Part shown: piece by piece, positions 34,815 through 46,227 of the stretch
Layout of the letters: each line of letters begins with the position of its first letter
Position numbering within the stretch: the stretch's first letter is position 1
NCBI RefSeq assembly: GCF_033568475.1
Contig: NC_133121.1
Location: 127,752,375 to 127,816,374, forward strand
Reading direction: 5' to 3'
Length of the DNA stretch: 64,000 bases
Source: Henckelia pumila
Lineage: Eukaryota > Streptophyta > Magnoliopsida > Lamiales > Gesneriaceae
The notes under the pieces: model-generated
Database searches by the model: none
Told to the model about the DNA's origin: nothing
The model's input: the letters and a program-made list of their open reading frames with translations, nothing else
Program-made: the position numbers and the translations under genes

Positions 34815-36233
34815 ATGGCGCACTCTCTCAAAATGGACCCAAAACTCCTCTCCATTCTCTTCTCTCTTCTTCTCCTATCCTTCTCCTCCGCTCTACAATA
34901 CCAGACCCTTGTTATCACCTCTCTTCCCAAACCCAAAACACTCTCATGGCCCCATTCCCAGAGTACCCTACTGGATTCCGATCCTGGTTTTGCACTTGAT
35001 TTGCACCATGTAGACAACGTATCTCCTGCTTTCAATTCCACTCCGGAATCCCTTTTCGAGCTTCGTCTTAAACGCGATGCTGTTAGGGTCAAAGCACTCT
35101 CCACTCTCGCCACCGCAGCTAATTCATCCAGCAAACCAAAGGGTGCGTCGGATTTCAGCAGCACGGTGATTTCCGGGTTTGCTCAAGGTAGTGGGGAGTA
35201 TTTCACTAGGATTGGTGTTGGTACTCCGCCTAAGTATGCTTTCATGGTTCTCGATACTGGAAGCGACATTGTTTGGATCCAGTGCTCCCCGTGTAGGAGA
35301 TGCTACTCGCAGTCCGACCCGGTTTTCGACCCAAGAAAATCGAGCTCGTTTTTGGGCGTTTCTTGTGGGTCTCCCCTCTGCCGTCTGTTGGATTCTCCTG
35401 GTTGCACCAGCGACCGGAAGAAATGTCTCTACGAAGTCTCGTACGGAGATGGTTCTTTTACCGTCGGAGAATTCTCCACCGAAACGCTGACGTTTCGGGG
35501 GACGAAGGTCGATAAAGTCGCTCTTGGCTGCGGCCATGACGACGAAGGTCTGTTCGTTGGCGCCGCCGGTTTATTGGGCCTCGGCCGTGGAAAATTGTCG
35601 TTCCCCATCCAGAGCGGTCGCCAGTTTGGGGGCAAGTTTTCTTACTGTTTGGTGGACCGTTCGGCTACCTCGAAACCGTCTTCGATCATGTTCGGCCAAT
35701 CGGCGGTGCCAAGAAACGCCGTTTTCACCCCTCTGTTGGCCAATCCGAAGCTGGACACGTTCTACTACGTGGGTTTGAACGGTATTTCCGTTGGTGGGAC
35801 TCGCGTCCCGGGAATCACGGCGTCGGCCTTCAGTCTCGAGTCGAGCGGAGACGGCGGAGTGATAGTGGATTCCGGCACTTCCGTCACCCGGTTAACCCAA
35901 CCCGCTTACGAGGCTTTGAGAGACGCATTCCGGGTCGGGGCTTCCAACTTGAAGCGTGCCCCGGACTTCTCTTTGTTCGACACGTGTTTCGATCTCTCCG
36001 GGAAGACGGTGGTGAAGGTTCCGACGGTGGTGCTGCACTTCTCCGGCGCGGAAGTGTCGCTTCCGGCTTCCAACTACCTGATTCCGGTTAACACTGATGG
36101 AAGGTTTTGCTTTGCTTTCGCGGGTACGACGAGTGGGTTGTCCATAATTGGAAACATTCAGCAGCAGAGTTTCCGGGTCGTGTTCGATTTGGCCAACAAC
36201 CGGGTCGGGTTTTCTCCTCGGGGCTGTGACTGA
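34815..36233 (+). CDS. Secreted A1-family aspartic protease, intronless
   Basis: The product has 472 aa. A hydrophobic signal peptide covers about residues 8-26, followed by a propeptide-like region to about 110. The two catalytic aspartates are D147 in DTGS and D352 in DSGT, and the flap region is YGDGS at 210-214. The Cys-rich insert after the first motif (CSPCRRC ... CGSPLC) is the nepenthesin-type plant insert, and the plant-specific saposin insert is absent. The end RVGFSPRGCD is typical. This points to the atypical/nucellin-type plant aspartyl proteases of the APF1/APF2 (At3g61820, At1g01300) group, acting in the secretory pathway or cell wall; substrates are not known from sequence. 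An in-frame ATG seven codons on (MDPKLL) is an alternative start. The coding DNA is markedly GC-richer than its surroundings, as is common for intronless plant genes. Confidence 0.92.
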   Translation: MAHSLKMDPKLLSILFSLLLLSFSSALQYQTLVITSLPKPKTLSWPHSQSTLLDSDPGFALDLHHVDNVSPAFNSTPESLFELRLKRDAVRVKALSTLATAANSSSKPKGASDFSSTVISGFAQGSGEYFTRIGVGTPPKYAFMVLDTGSDIVWIQCSPCRRCYSQSDPVFDPRKSSSFLGVSCGSPLCRLLDSPGCTSDRKKCLYEVSYGDGSFTVGEFSTETLTFRGTKVDKVALGCGHDDEGLFVGAAGLLGLGRGKLSFPIQSGRQFGGKFSYCLVDRSATSKPSSIMFGQSAVPRNAVFTPLLANPKLDTFYYVGLNGISVGGTRVPGITASAFSLESSGDGGVIVDSGTSVTRLTQPAYEALRDAFRVGASNLKRAPDFSLFDTCFDLSGKTVVKVPTVVLHFSGAEVSLPASNYLIPVNTDGRFCFAFAGTTSGLSIIGNIQQQSFRVVFDLANNRVGFSPRGCD

Positions 36234-38318
36234 TTAAAGCTGATAATAATAGTGTAATGATGCTTCTTGAATTATCTTTAATTTTTAGTATTATGTTTGT
36301 TTTAGGGTCAAAAAGAGACCAAAAAGAAAAGGTGGCATCATATGCTATGCTATGCTATGCATACGAAAGCAAAAGATAGCAGTCTTCTCTTACAAATTCA
36401 TAATCTACAAAATCAATATTCCACCTAACATATTTAGTGTGCATTCAATAAATACTAAGATATTAAATACATTGTATGATTTCGAGAATTATTTGGTCTG
36501 GGCATATCATATCATTGGTTAAGAATACACAATGTTTATATTACGCGGCCATACACTAAAGTAAGTTGGGCTTAATTGAGTGTAGCTATGCCACTAGAAA
36601 AATAAAATCAATTATATATCTTATAGAATAACCTCGATCACGTTATAATTTTTATTCATTATTTATGTAATTGGGATGATTACAAATTTTTCAAAAATTT
36701 AATTTCCATTTTTTAGTAAGAATAGTTACATATATAAAGAAAATAGCTTTTTATAAACTCGTGACACTAATAAACTATAATCTCTAATCCCATAATACAT
36801 GTCGAGCCGGTGGAAAGGTGCAATTATTTTCACGGCATACATTCAATTTATTACGGGCGGGTGCCTCGATTTCATGAAGCTGCTGCCTACCAGTAGGTCC
36901 GGCTCAATTATATAAATTAGTTTTTGATTTGCATTTACTTTTTATTAGAGCATGGTGTATTTTACCGCATATGCATGGTAAGTGGGAGTGGACTGTAAAT
37001 CAAGTGGATTAAGAGATGGGGATAGAACGGGAACATGTGGGTTTTGGTTTCTCGAAAACGACATGTATGTTTGCGTGTAGCAAAGTTCCCCCTACCGTCC
37101 GCCAATTTTCGGTGCTCGCCCGTGATTTTGATTATTCATTGGATTCGCCACGTGAGAGAGTTTACAATAAATATGGGTGCGAGCATTTTCTTCCTAATAA
37201 GTTAAGATGTAGAAATGAAATTTGTATTATATATTTTAAATTAAATATTTAATGGTGTAGGGAAATTGAATGTGGATGATTGGTACGTGGAGGCTGTGGA
37301 GTTAAAAGAGAGAAAATGGAGTCACAAGAGGTATATAGGGAAGTGACAAAAATTAAGGGCGTAGATTGCGGTGAATCAGCCATCGCAAGAAAACCCCCCC
37401 ACATGGGTACCGCACAAACATTGCATACCCACCCCTTTGAAATTGGTATCAATATTACACGAGTCTCACAAGCACTTTTGCTTTCCTCTTTAGAACCCCA
37501 CCCGCACTCAATTCTTTTCCTTTTCCCTTTTTGCTATTTGTTTTATTTTTAATAAATTTTATATTTTCCATTGTGATTTTAATTTAAAATTTATAACACT
37601 ATTCATATCTTTGGTCAAATTTAATGCCCTTAGACGTCTCAAGTTTATACATTAGGTATACCTCGTTTTGAAATCGATAATGAGATGATATCGTTATGGT
37701 AGTACCTCATTCGTTTCTCAAATGTTTCATGTCTTTAACATATGTGTAATGCTAATGTTCATAGTGCTAATATGATAAAGTATGGATCTTTAGACTAGTG
37801 TTGAGATAATTGTTTAGGCACAACTTGATTTATAGATGAGATGGTGATGAATGATTGAATAATATAAGAATGATAAATCGTTTGATTTGGATAAAAATAA
37901 TGATGAATTGCACTAATTTTTGAAAAAACTTGAGCCAATAAGTAGATAAAATAAAGATGATTAATGAATCAATGTATTATTCTTTGCTCAGTAACATAGT
38001 GTCGCTTTAACTCGCATTGTGAAACTTCCTACCCTCATGTGCTAGATGGGGACAAAAACGAAGTGAATATGGTTAACATTCATACCTTAGATTAAAACAT
38101 TAGGTGCCAAACAATCAGTTTGTTTATTGGGGTTGGAACATGATCTTCCAATGGGTTTGTGAAATTAATTTTGATTTAAATGAGATCATTTAGGTATAAT
38201 TCATATCTTTGTAAATTATTATAAAATAATTACATTTTCAAAATCAAAACTAATAACGTGTACATAAAAATTTATACTAGAGAATGCATCTGAAAGTGAA
38301 TAAAATACAAGGAATGAT
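36234..38318. other. Gene-free spacer after the aspartic protease
   Basis: The start is the 3' UTR of the protease gene, with a short GCTAT repeat near 36340-36362. The rest is AT-rich. A few 60-90-residue open frames near 37000-37550 show no family features. No element with readable ends was found. Confidence 0.45.
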
Positions 38319-38326
38319 GTTTGGAA

Positions 38327-39000
38327 TAGGGATATCAATGGGTCGGGTATGGGTAGGATATCGTGTCTCCATCCCCATACTCATTTATTAAATTCATCCT
38401 CATACCAATACCCATACCCATCGGATATTGAATTTCATCCCCATCCCCATATCCGTCGGAGGATCGGATATTCATACCCTACCCATATACTCATTTATCA
38501 TATCTACTCCATACAAATACATTTTTTCAAATTTGAATTATTTCGATAAAACTATACTTATTTACTAGATTTTTATACCAAAATTTTTAAGAGAACAATA
38601 AAAAAAATAAACATAGTAAAAAATCTACAACCTAAAAATTATATAAAAAATAAAACTCCTACAAAATAGCATTAGATTTATACGAATAATTTTCATTGTT
38701 CCATCCAACTAACATAATTCAACAAAAAAAATGAATTAACATTTAATTAATATAAATTAATATGTATGTATGTATGTATGTATGTATATATATATATATA
38801 TATATATATTTATTTATTTAATCGGGTATCGGGTCGGGTATGAGTAGGATATTACTACATCCTCCTCCATCCCCATATACGAGATCCTCATACTCATTTA
38901 CCCATTTATTTAATCGGGTCAAAAACACGCCTCCATACCCTCCTCCATTCGGGTCGGGGATCGGATTTTCCATCGGGTTCGGAAAAAATTGTCATCCCTA
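38327..39000. mobile_element. hAT-type non-autonomous element with 8-bp TSD (674 bp)
   Basis: The termini are TAGGGATATCAATGGG and AATTGTCATCCCTA. They are flanked by GTTTGGAA (38319-38326) and GTTTGAAA (39001-39008), an 8-bp target-site duplication with one mismatch. The interior repeats CGGGTATGGG and CCCATACCC motifs on both arms. It includes a (TATG)n(TA)n microsatellite at about 38761-38810 and has no transposase. Confidence 0.8.
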
Positions 39001-40160
39001 GTTTGAAACATATGAGATCCTGCATTGGAGAATTAGGAAAGTGTTGACCAAGACAATATATAATTAAACGAACTGTTAGACGGCACTTAATTCATCCGCA
39101 CATTTTTATTAACAAAAGATGTTATTAAATGCTAAATATTATTTTTTTTTCTTATGTCTACCACATTATATATATATATATATATATAATTTTGATATCA
39201 TAGACAGCTAAGGGCGAACCCACGTTTTAAAGCCTGAGTGGCCATATTTTTTTTAATTTTTACATATTAAAATCTCGCTCATTTTCTGGTTAATGAGATC
39301 CTATATTATGAGTACTACTCAAATTATGTATCCGATAATCAATATCTCTACACATGAGCATAATTAATGAGATATTGTTGATGTGACAAATCATGACATA
39401 TTAAATTTACAGTTCGGATAAAATCCTTAAGGTAGTTTGAACTCTACCACCATTTTCCCATCTACTTGTGCAATCGGTCATAATAAATTAGTACAATTGA
39501 TCAATAAATTAAAGATCTCAAGGCGTATAAATGATTTACAGAAAATGTGTTACTGTGTTTAATGCATAGTGTAACATGAGAATCTACATGACTACATCGG
39601 GTCTATACCAATTAAAATTTAAATATCACACTATTTCAATCCATATTATAAATTTGAGTTTAATTTGTTGGGTTAATCTAATATGGGATTTTAATATTAA
39701 CGCGATATCAACAAAAGGGAATCGAACCACACGCCAGTACTCTATCGGACGAAACGGTTTCACATTATGTATGTGATTTATTCAGCATAGTTTACTTGAT
39801 TAAAGTATTTCGTTGTATTGTCCGGGACAGAACTAGGCATACTTTTAATTGTGGCTATTTTTTTTTTAATAAATACATAATTAATAAACTAGTCTTTTGA
39901 CATTTATTCACAAAATAATATTCCGAGTTAATTCGATGCAAAGTTAGCAATTCAAGATTTCATCGTCATGAAAAGAAAATCACTTGCAATTAACATATTT
40001 TGGAGATGCCATCACACGTGTTTGAATTTTAGTTCTTGATAAATTTTTTTAAAATAATAAATGTGTTTAAAAATATATAAATTAAAAATGTATGTACTTT
40101 TTTGAGTAAAAATATATGTATATCGAAAGTTGATCATAATATATAGTTTTACGCGGATAA
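39001..40160. other. Spacer with dispersed repeat copy D and repeat fragments
   Basis: It holds a TA microsatellite near 39168-39190, a GGGCGAACCCACG fragment at about 39209 resembling the one near 30170, repeat copy D at 39284-39448, and a B-box-like GGTTCGATTCCC on the minus strand at about 39718-39729 without a convincing A box. Confidence 0.4.
39284..39448 (-). repeat. Dispersed ~165-bp repeat, copy D
   Basis: Reverse orientation to A and B. Blocks in order are CTGGTTAATGAGATCCTA, ACACATGAGCATAATTAATG, ATATTGTTGATGTGACAAAT, and AGTTTGAACTCTACC. They match the complement of copy B closely. Confidence 0.6.
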
Positions 40161-40500
40161 TATAACCTCACAGTGACTGAAACTTTAGGCATTCGAGAGG
40201 CTCTTAGCTAAATCAAAGAATTTTACCTCTGAAATGTGATTGTGGAATCCGATGCGCTTATGGTGATCAATGCTTTACAAAAAGAGGAGTTGGACATCTC
40301 AAGCTTGAGTTTCATTGTGGAAGACTGTAGATTCCTAGCATTGAAACTACATTCTTGTTCATTTTCTTTTGTTCATAGATCAGTGAACCAAACGTCTCAT
40401 AACTTAGCTAGATCGACTGGTTCTATGTCTGATAGTGAATGACAAATCGATTTGCCTTCGTTTCTTTCGTATGTAAACTAACTTTTGCTCATTATGATAT
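40161..40500 (+). pseudogene. LINE-derived RNase H fragment
   Basis: A frame at about 40236-40442 reads VIVESDALMVINALQ followed by SFVHRSVNQTSHNLAR. This matches the RVT_3-type RNase H found at the C-terminus of plant LINEs and in related host RNase H-like proteins: the ESDA acidic motif, then an H-R-x-x-N-x-x-A-H/N-x-L-A block. The frame upstream (GIREAL) is interrupted by stops. The segment ends shortly before an AT dinucleotide tract. No reverse transcriptase is present, so it is a truncated remnant. Confidence 0.65.
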
Positions 40501-40533
40501 TTTGTTTCAATATATATATATATATATATGGAT

Positions 40534-40895
40534 ACTTGATCCCCGCACCCTAGAGTGCGAGGAATCCGTGCACACCCGTGCTCAAAATAATTCTGATTGA
40601 CTTAAAATTTTTACGGTAGGATCGTTTCAAAAATACGAATCCAACGATATATCATATGCTACAAATTTTAATCTCGATGACCGGAATCGTGAAGATGGCC
40701 GGAAATAGGGTTAAATATGCAATTTCTGGTCATCTTCACGATTCCGGCCTTCGAGATTGAAATTTGTAGCATATGATATATCATTGGATTCGTATTTTTG
40801 AAACGATCCTACCGTGAAAATTTCAAGTCAATCAGAATTATTTTGAGCACGGGTATGCACGGATTCCCCGCACCCTAGGGTGCGGGGGATCAAGT
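40534..40895. mobile_element. Long-arm hairpin MITE (362 bp)
   Basis: The ends are ACTTGATCCCCGCACCCTAG and CTAGGGTGCGGGGGATCAAGT. The two arms of about 160 bases are almost perfect inverted copies, for example ACGAATCCAACGATATATCA against TGATATATCATTGGATTCGT, around a short centre. It is non-coding and flanked by (TA)n on both sides. The high arm identity suggests a young or conversion-maintained element. Confidence 0.8.
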
Positions 40896-40918
40896 CTCAT
40901 ATGTATATATATATATAT

Positions 40919-41038
40919 AGTTTTGCTATGCTGTCCACCAACTGTGCCAACCTCTGTGCCCACCATGTGCAATAGTTGAGTGTTTTATACATGGTGGACA
41001 CATAAATTGACACGGTTGGTGGGCAGCATAGCAAAACT
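40919..41038. mobile_element. Hairpin MITE (120 bp)
   Basis: The ends are AGTTTTGCTATGCTG and CAGCATAGCAAAACT, a perfect 15-bp inverted repeat, and the similarity runs on through CCACCAACTGTG and CACGGTTGGTGG. It is flanked by TA repeats and starts 23 bp after the previous hairpin. Confidence 0.8.
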
Positions 41039-41287
41039 GTGTGTATATATATGTATAAGTATCAGTAGTTTCAGTACCAGCACAAAGCCCACGAGAGAAA
41101 AAAAAATGGGCCTGCGATTTTTGGGGCTTTGTGCATGAAAGATGCATGATGACTAGATTGAAGATTATCATACGTTTTTCCGTAGTGTTTGCCTGAATAA
41201 TGAGCGAGTAACATACCAGTGATTTATTTAACAATAACTCGTGGATTAATTTTGCAAACTTAATATGTTGTTCCACTCAATTCATTA

Positions 41288-42119
41288 AAAATATTGTTTT
41301 TAATTAAGAATATGCATCTTTATAAATTGGTCTCTAATGAGGAAGACGATGAAATTAGGAGATTTTTGGATTGTATTGCAAATATAAAAGACGGAAAAAT
41401 TAAAGAACCAAATGACGGCTGCACGATGATTGATATTCCAAATGAATGGTTGCTTAAAAATTTCAAAGACCCTATCGCAACAATCGTCGAGATTACATAT
41501 CAATTGTTTGATAGCACGATAAGTGATACATCATACTTCCAGCAGTGAACTGCATTGACACCGACTTTGATTTTGTTCAGTCCATAAATGAATACATGAT
41601 ATGACTGAACCATTCGGATGTATTATTGTATTTAAGTTCTGATTCGGTGTGTCATTCATAGAAAAATGTGATATGTTATACGATTTGCATACTCTAGAAT
41701 TTTTAAATGGAAATAGATGCTTTGAAGTTCCGAACCACGAAATTAAATTTGAAGATTAACACTCATGTAGCCATGTCATGTTGTTGGGGATTATAGATTA
41801 TTCTCTTGGATTATGCAATGATTCTAGATTGATAATCACAAAACTGAAAACCATGTTTTGGAAGGAAATTTTTTTTATCGGAAATAATGCGGGTCATAAA
41901 GTGTTTATTTCAAAAATGTCACTAACTTCATTTGATCCAAGGCTTTCTTTCAAGTTCTAGTGAAGATAATCTCTATTAATTGTTTCATATGCAATGACAA
42001 TTAACAAAACTCAAGGACAATCATTATCATATGTGGGCCTTTTTTATTTTAAAAAACATGTTTTCGGTCATGGCCAGCTGTACGTCGATGTATCCAAAAT
42101 TACAAATCCAAAGTATCTT
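41288..42119 (+). pseudogene. Decayed Helitron helicase, 5' part
   Basis: Broken frames read as the C-terminal region of the Pif1-like helicase of plant Helitrons: IKNMHLYKL with GKIKEPNDG and IPNEWLL (41300-41548), then YLSSDSVCHS (about 41622-41655), then LCNDSRLIITKL, GNNAGHKVFISKMSLT and LSFKF (41778-41960), then a worn RepHel end (QLYVDVSKITNPKYL) up to 42119. In-frame stops occur at about 41546 and 41596 and the frame shifts several times, so it is dead. The continuation lies at 52274, beyond the gypsy insertion. Confidence 0.8.
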
Positions 42120-44783
42120 TGTAACACCCGGTATTTTTAAATACGTAAATCCGTATGCATAATTAGGGTATTTAATTATTTAAATTTATGATTTATGGGT
42201 TAAATAATTATTTGAATTATTTGTGCATGATTTAATTTATTTTTAAGCATTTAACCAATAATTAGTGATTTTTATGATTTTTAGTATTTTAATTATTTTA
42301 TCGCGTAGTCGGGACCGTGGACGGACGAGATGACAACTTTCTATCCAATTTATTTCATGAGCTTTTTTAGAGCCCAAAAATATTATTTTGAGTTTTAGTT
42401 CCTCAAAATTTTTAGTATTTAATTTTATATAATTTTAGGAGTCCGTTTTTATTCAAAATAAGCCAAAATAATGACTTTTTATTATTTTTAAAATTTCCTT
42501 AATTATATATTTCGGGATTTATGATTTAGTATCAGATTTAAATCTTTTAAGTGGAGTTTAAATTATATTATTTTGTATATTACTAACCTAATTAATTATA
42601 TTATCTATCTACCTAATTTTAATTATTTTAAAAAACCTAAAATTTCTACCCAACTCCACGCCCAAGACCTATCAGCCGCCTCCCCACTATTCCTCATCCT
42701 CTTCAGCCTCCATTGCCACGCTCCAGCAGCTTCCAGCACCTCCATAGCCTCAACTCTTGTGGTTTTCAAGTCGAATCATCGTCCCGTCGTCCCGGACTCG
42801 TCGCCTTCTCGTTTTCTCTACTATTTCGGTGAAAGGCATGATTTTCTTCTTGTTTTTAACATCATATCAGTATGTATTATGTAGGTTAAGGGTAGGCATC
42901 GAAATTCTTTAAGTATTTTTCAGAAAATGGTTGAAGCTTGTTGTTTGCATGCATGTTCATGGTTCACGTTGTTTTGATGGCATGGCTTGGTTTAGGGCTG
43001 AGGGTTCGGTCAGGAGGGGTCCTTGGGTGCCTAAGGATAGAACCATGGTCAGGTTGCAGGCTGGGTGAGGGCTAGCCGATCGGGTTTTGCTTGGAAGGGG
43101 CTGTGAGTGCAGTTTAGGGTTAAGTGGAAGAATGGTTCGGGTTCGAGCTAGGGGCCATGGCTGGGGCTGAGCCATGATAGGTTGGGACCGCCCAGATGTG
43201 GGCTACATCTGGGCGGCGGTGCTCCGGCCAGGGGTGGCCGGAGCCGGCCGGCAGCAGGCCAAGAAGGCCTGCTGCTCTCGGCCGAGAGGAATCAAGGAGG
43301 GGGGGTCGGGTTTAATGTCCTGCAGGGTTCCGGGTCGGGTTGTGGGGCTTGGGTCGGGTCAGTAGGTTAGTGGGTCGGGTTAAGTTGGTCCGGGTCCGGG
43401 TTTGGTGGGCCGGGCTCGAGTCTTTTTATTTTTAAAGTATTTTAGGAATTAATTGGTTTTTGGGCCAATTAATTAGAAATAAAATTATTTGGGTTCCCAA
43501 ATAATTTTATTTGGGCTTTTAAAATTTTAATTAAGTTAGTCCATTAATTTTATGGGCTTTTGAGCCCATAAAAGTTATTGGGCCAGTCTTTGGGTTTTGG
43601 GCCCACTGGGCCAGTTTAAGTTGTTATTGGGCTTAGAATGTTTTAAGTGGGCTTTAATTATTTAATTGGGCTTAGAATAATTTTTATTGGGCTTAAGTAT
43701 GTTATTGGGCCAGTCTCAGTGTTAATGGGCCAGATTTAAGTAAATGGGCTTGAATGTTAGGGCCAGCAGTCCAGGACCATCCATGAGAAAATTTGCATGT
43801 GTTCTGATTATATATTTAATTATTTTTATGCATTGAAGTTATTTTAATATTTATATGTTAGTAAGAAATTAAATTAAATATATATGAAGGACACACATTT
43901 TATTCAAGTACATGCATTCATGAAATAATATTTTATGCATGATTTAATGTTTAAGGTTGAGCAAGAAAATATTTTATGTTGGAAGTTGAAGTAGTGTGAC
44001 AATTTAAGGGGGATTCGTCCCCATATGATTGAAGGGCAGTTTACTGCCAATTTAAGAGGTGATTCGTCACCGGCCACGTACGTTGGTTTCCACGCTGATC
44101 AGTATTTAATGTATGATTTAAGGTTACACTATGGATACAACCATGCTATGTTAGAAAAATTAATTTGCTCAACAATGTTATGTGTTATGTTATTTTTTTT
44201 AAAGTTAATGTAAGTTATGTTATGTTATGATATTTTTAAGCATGCTCATGTATACGTATGTATTAGTATGAAATTGATTTAAATTATTTTAAACCCTTGT
44301 TATGTTAGCATGTTGGGCCTCTAGGCTCACTACACTGGTATGGTGCAGGTGAGTACATAGAGGAGGATGTAGCTCCCACCGGAGGCGAGGATGTATGAGC
44401 GGACATGCAGTGACCCCGTGACCGTGATAGATGTCTGAGTCACATGCATGTTTTATTTATGTCAGCATGTTACATTTTATATTATTTTTTTCAGCGGTTG
44501 TGAATTTTGAATACTTTATGGAATATTGTCAGTGCATGCAAATTTTAATTATTTTATTTATGCAGTATTTTTAATTAAATGTTTGACTCAGATGTTTATT
44601 TTATTTTAAAGAATGCATTTTTATTTAAGTATTTAATTGTTTATTTATTTATTTATTTATTTTAAATCTTTTTATTCTGTGCATATATGTATGGGCATAT
44701 ATGTACATATTTTATTTAGTAAGTATATAAAAAAAAATTTTTCCGCATATTTATTTATTAATTATAGAGCTAGGGTCGTTTCA
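42120..44783 (+). repeat. 5' LTR of the gypsy element
   Basis: It is 2664 bp, starts TGTAACACCCGG and ends GGTCGTTTCA. It is unusually long and holds a GC-rich block around 43000-43440 amid AT-rich sequence. Open frames inside it recur unchanged in the 3' LTR and are not treated as genes. Confidence 0.92.
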
Positions 44784-44954
44784 GTTGGTATCAGAGCACG
44801 GTCCTTGGAGGGGTCATTACTGCTATGCGAGCTCAGAAATCCACGCTACCGGTCTGTAAGTTTTAAGTGTTTATAGCATGATTTAATTTTTAGAATTTAA
44901 GTTAGCATTAATTTGAAACAACTTAGTTATGCATGGCGATTTACGTAAATAAAT

Positions 44955-45893
44955 ATGTGGTGGTGCAGAATGCCTCCGAGACCAGTTAACAGACGTGGGG
45001 GACCTCCACCTCCACCTCCACCTCCGCAGAACCCTATTGCAGCATTGGAGCAGGCCAATGCAAATATGATGGCAGGGATTACTGCTCTGTTAGAGCAGCA
45101 GGCTACTCGTCCCAGGTTGTCCCACGAGGAGGACGTTGCTGAGAGGTTCCAGAAGAAGGGACCCAAGGAGTTTGTTGGTACCACCGATCCTTTGGTGGCG
45201 GAGGGATGGATTCGCTCTCTGGAGTTCATCTTTGCTTATATGGGGATCACAGACACCGACAGGGTGAATTGTGCGACGTACATGCTGAGGGGTGATGCAG
45301 CGCTCTGGTGGGAGGGTGCAGCCAGAGGAGTCGACCTTCCTACACTGACCTGGGCAGAGTTTAGGCGTATCTTCTACGCCAAGTACTTTACTGAGAATGT
45401 GCGCAGTCGCATGATCCGTGAGTTTATGAGTCTCCGTCAGGGGGACAATGCCGTGGTTGAGTATGTGAGGCTGTTCGAGAGGGGCTGTCACTTTGTGCCC
45501 TTGATTGCTGATAGTCCGCAGGAGAAGTTGAGACAGTTTGTGGAGGGCCTGAAGGCTGATATCAGGCATGATGTTCGTATGGCAGACGTCCTTACTTATG
45601 AGTCTGCAGTCAGTAGAGCCTTGCGTTCCGAGGAGGGTCGGAGAGAGATCCAGAGGGAGCAGCAGGGGAAGAGGCAGTTTCAGGCTGGGTACCAGCGACC
45701 ATCTTCGCAGCCTCCTGCGAAGAAGCAGTATACAGGGCCGGCTAAGGGCCCGAATCAGCAGCAGAGGCCGCAGCAGCAGAGGGGCGGGACCCCTAATGCC
45801 ATAGCTTATCCTACTTGCCCGAAGTGCCAGAAGATGCATTCGGGACCTTGTCTATTGGGAGCAGGAGTTTGCTACCACTGTAGGGAGCCATGA
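44955..45893 (+). mobile_element. gag region of the gypsy element
   Basis: The frame carries the plant retrotransposon gag domain (WWEGAARG ... FRRIFYAKYF ... EFMSLRQG) followed by a Gln/Arg-rich stretch and a zinc-knuckle region beginning CYHC. The proline run PPPPPPPP near its start is typical of this clade. A short non-coding interval separates it from the protease. Confidence 0.88.
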
Positions 45894-46227
45894 CATCAGA
45901 TAGCTAACTGCCCCAGGAAGAAGAACACCGCTGGTAGGGTGTTTGTGATGCAGGCTGAGGAGGTAGATCCAGACACCTCCTTGATCACCGGTATATCTTA
46001 TCCCTAGCATTTTAATAATTTTCCTTTGGTTAAAAATTTAGTCTTTAATTTGGAATTATTGTTATTTGGGTATTTAACTGCATGTTAGAATAGGAAGCAT
46101 GTTTTACTTGTGATTAGAATTAAGAATTAGTAGTGACTCGTTGGGAAAAATTTAGTAGTGGTATGAAACTGTTGGGAATTTTCTGCGTGCAGGGAGAATT
46201 CTAGTTGGAGGCAACTCCACGTTTGCG

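Noticed and set aside
37016-37552. Open frames of 67-90 residues
   Set aside because: No domain, no supporting splice sites and composition like the surrounding spacer.
39700-39790. Possible tRNA or SINE on the minus strand with GGTTCGATTCCC
   Set aside because: The B-box-like motif is good, but no A box at proper distance and no cloverleaf could be drawn.
42573-44213. Several 60-100-residue open frames, repeated at about 50065-51704
   Set aside because: They lie in both LTRs of the gypsy element and recur because the LTRs are copies; no known protein domain is seen.
45090-45839. 249-residue minus-strand frame opposite gag
   Set aside because: It is the antisense shadow of the gag frame, with Leu/Arg-rich low-complexity content.
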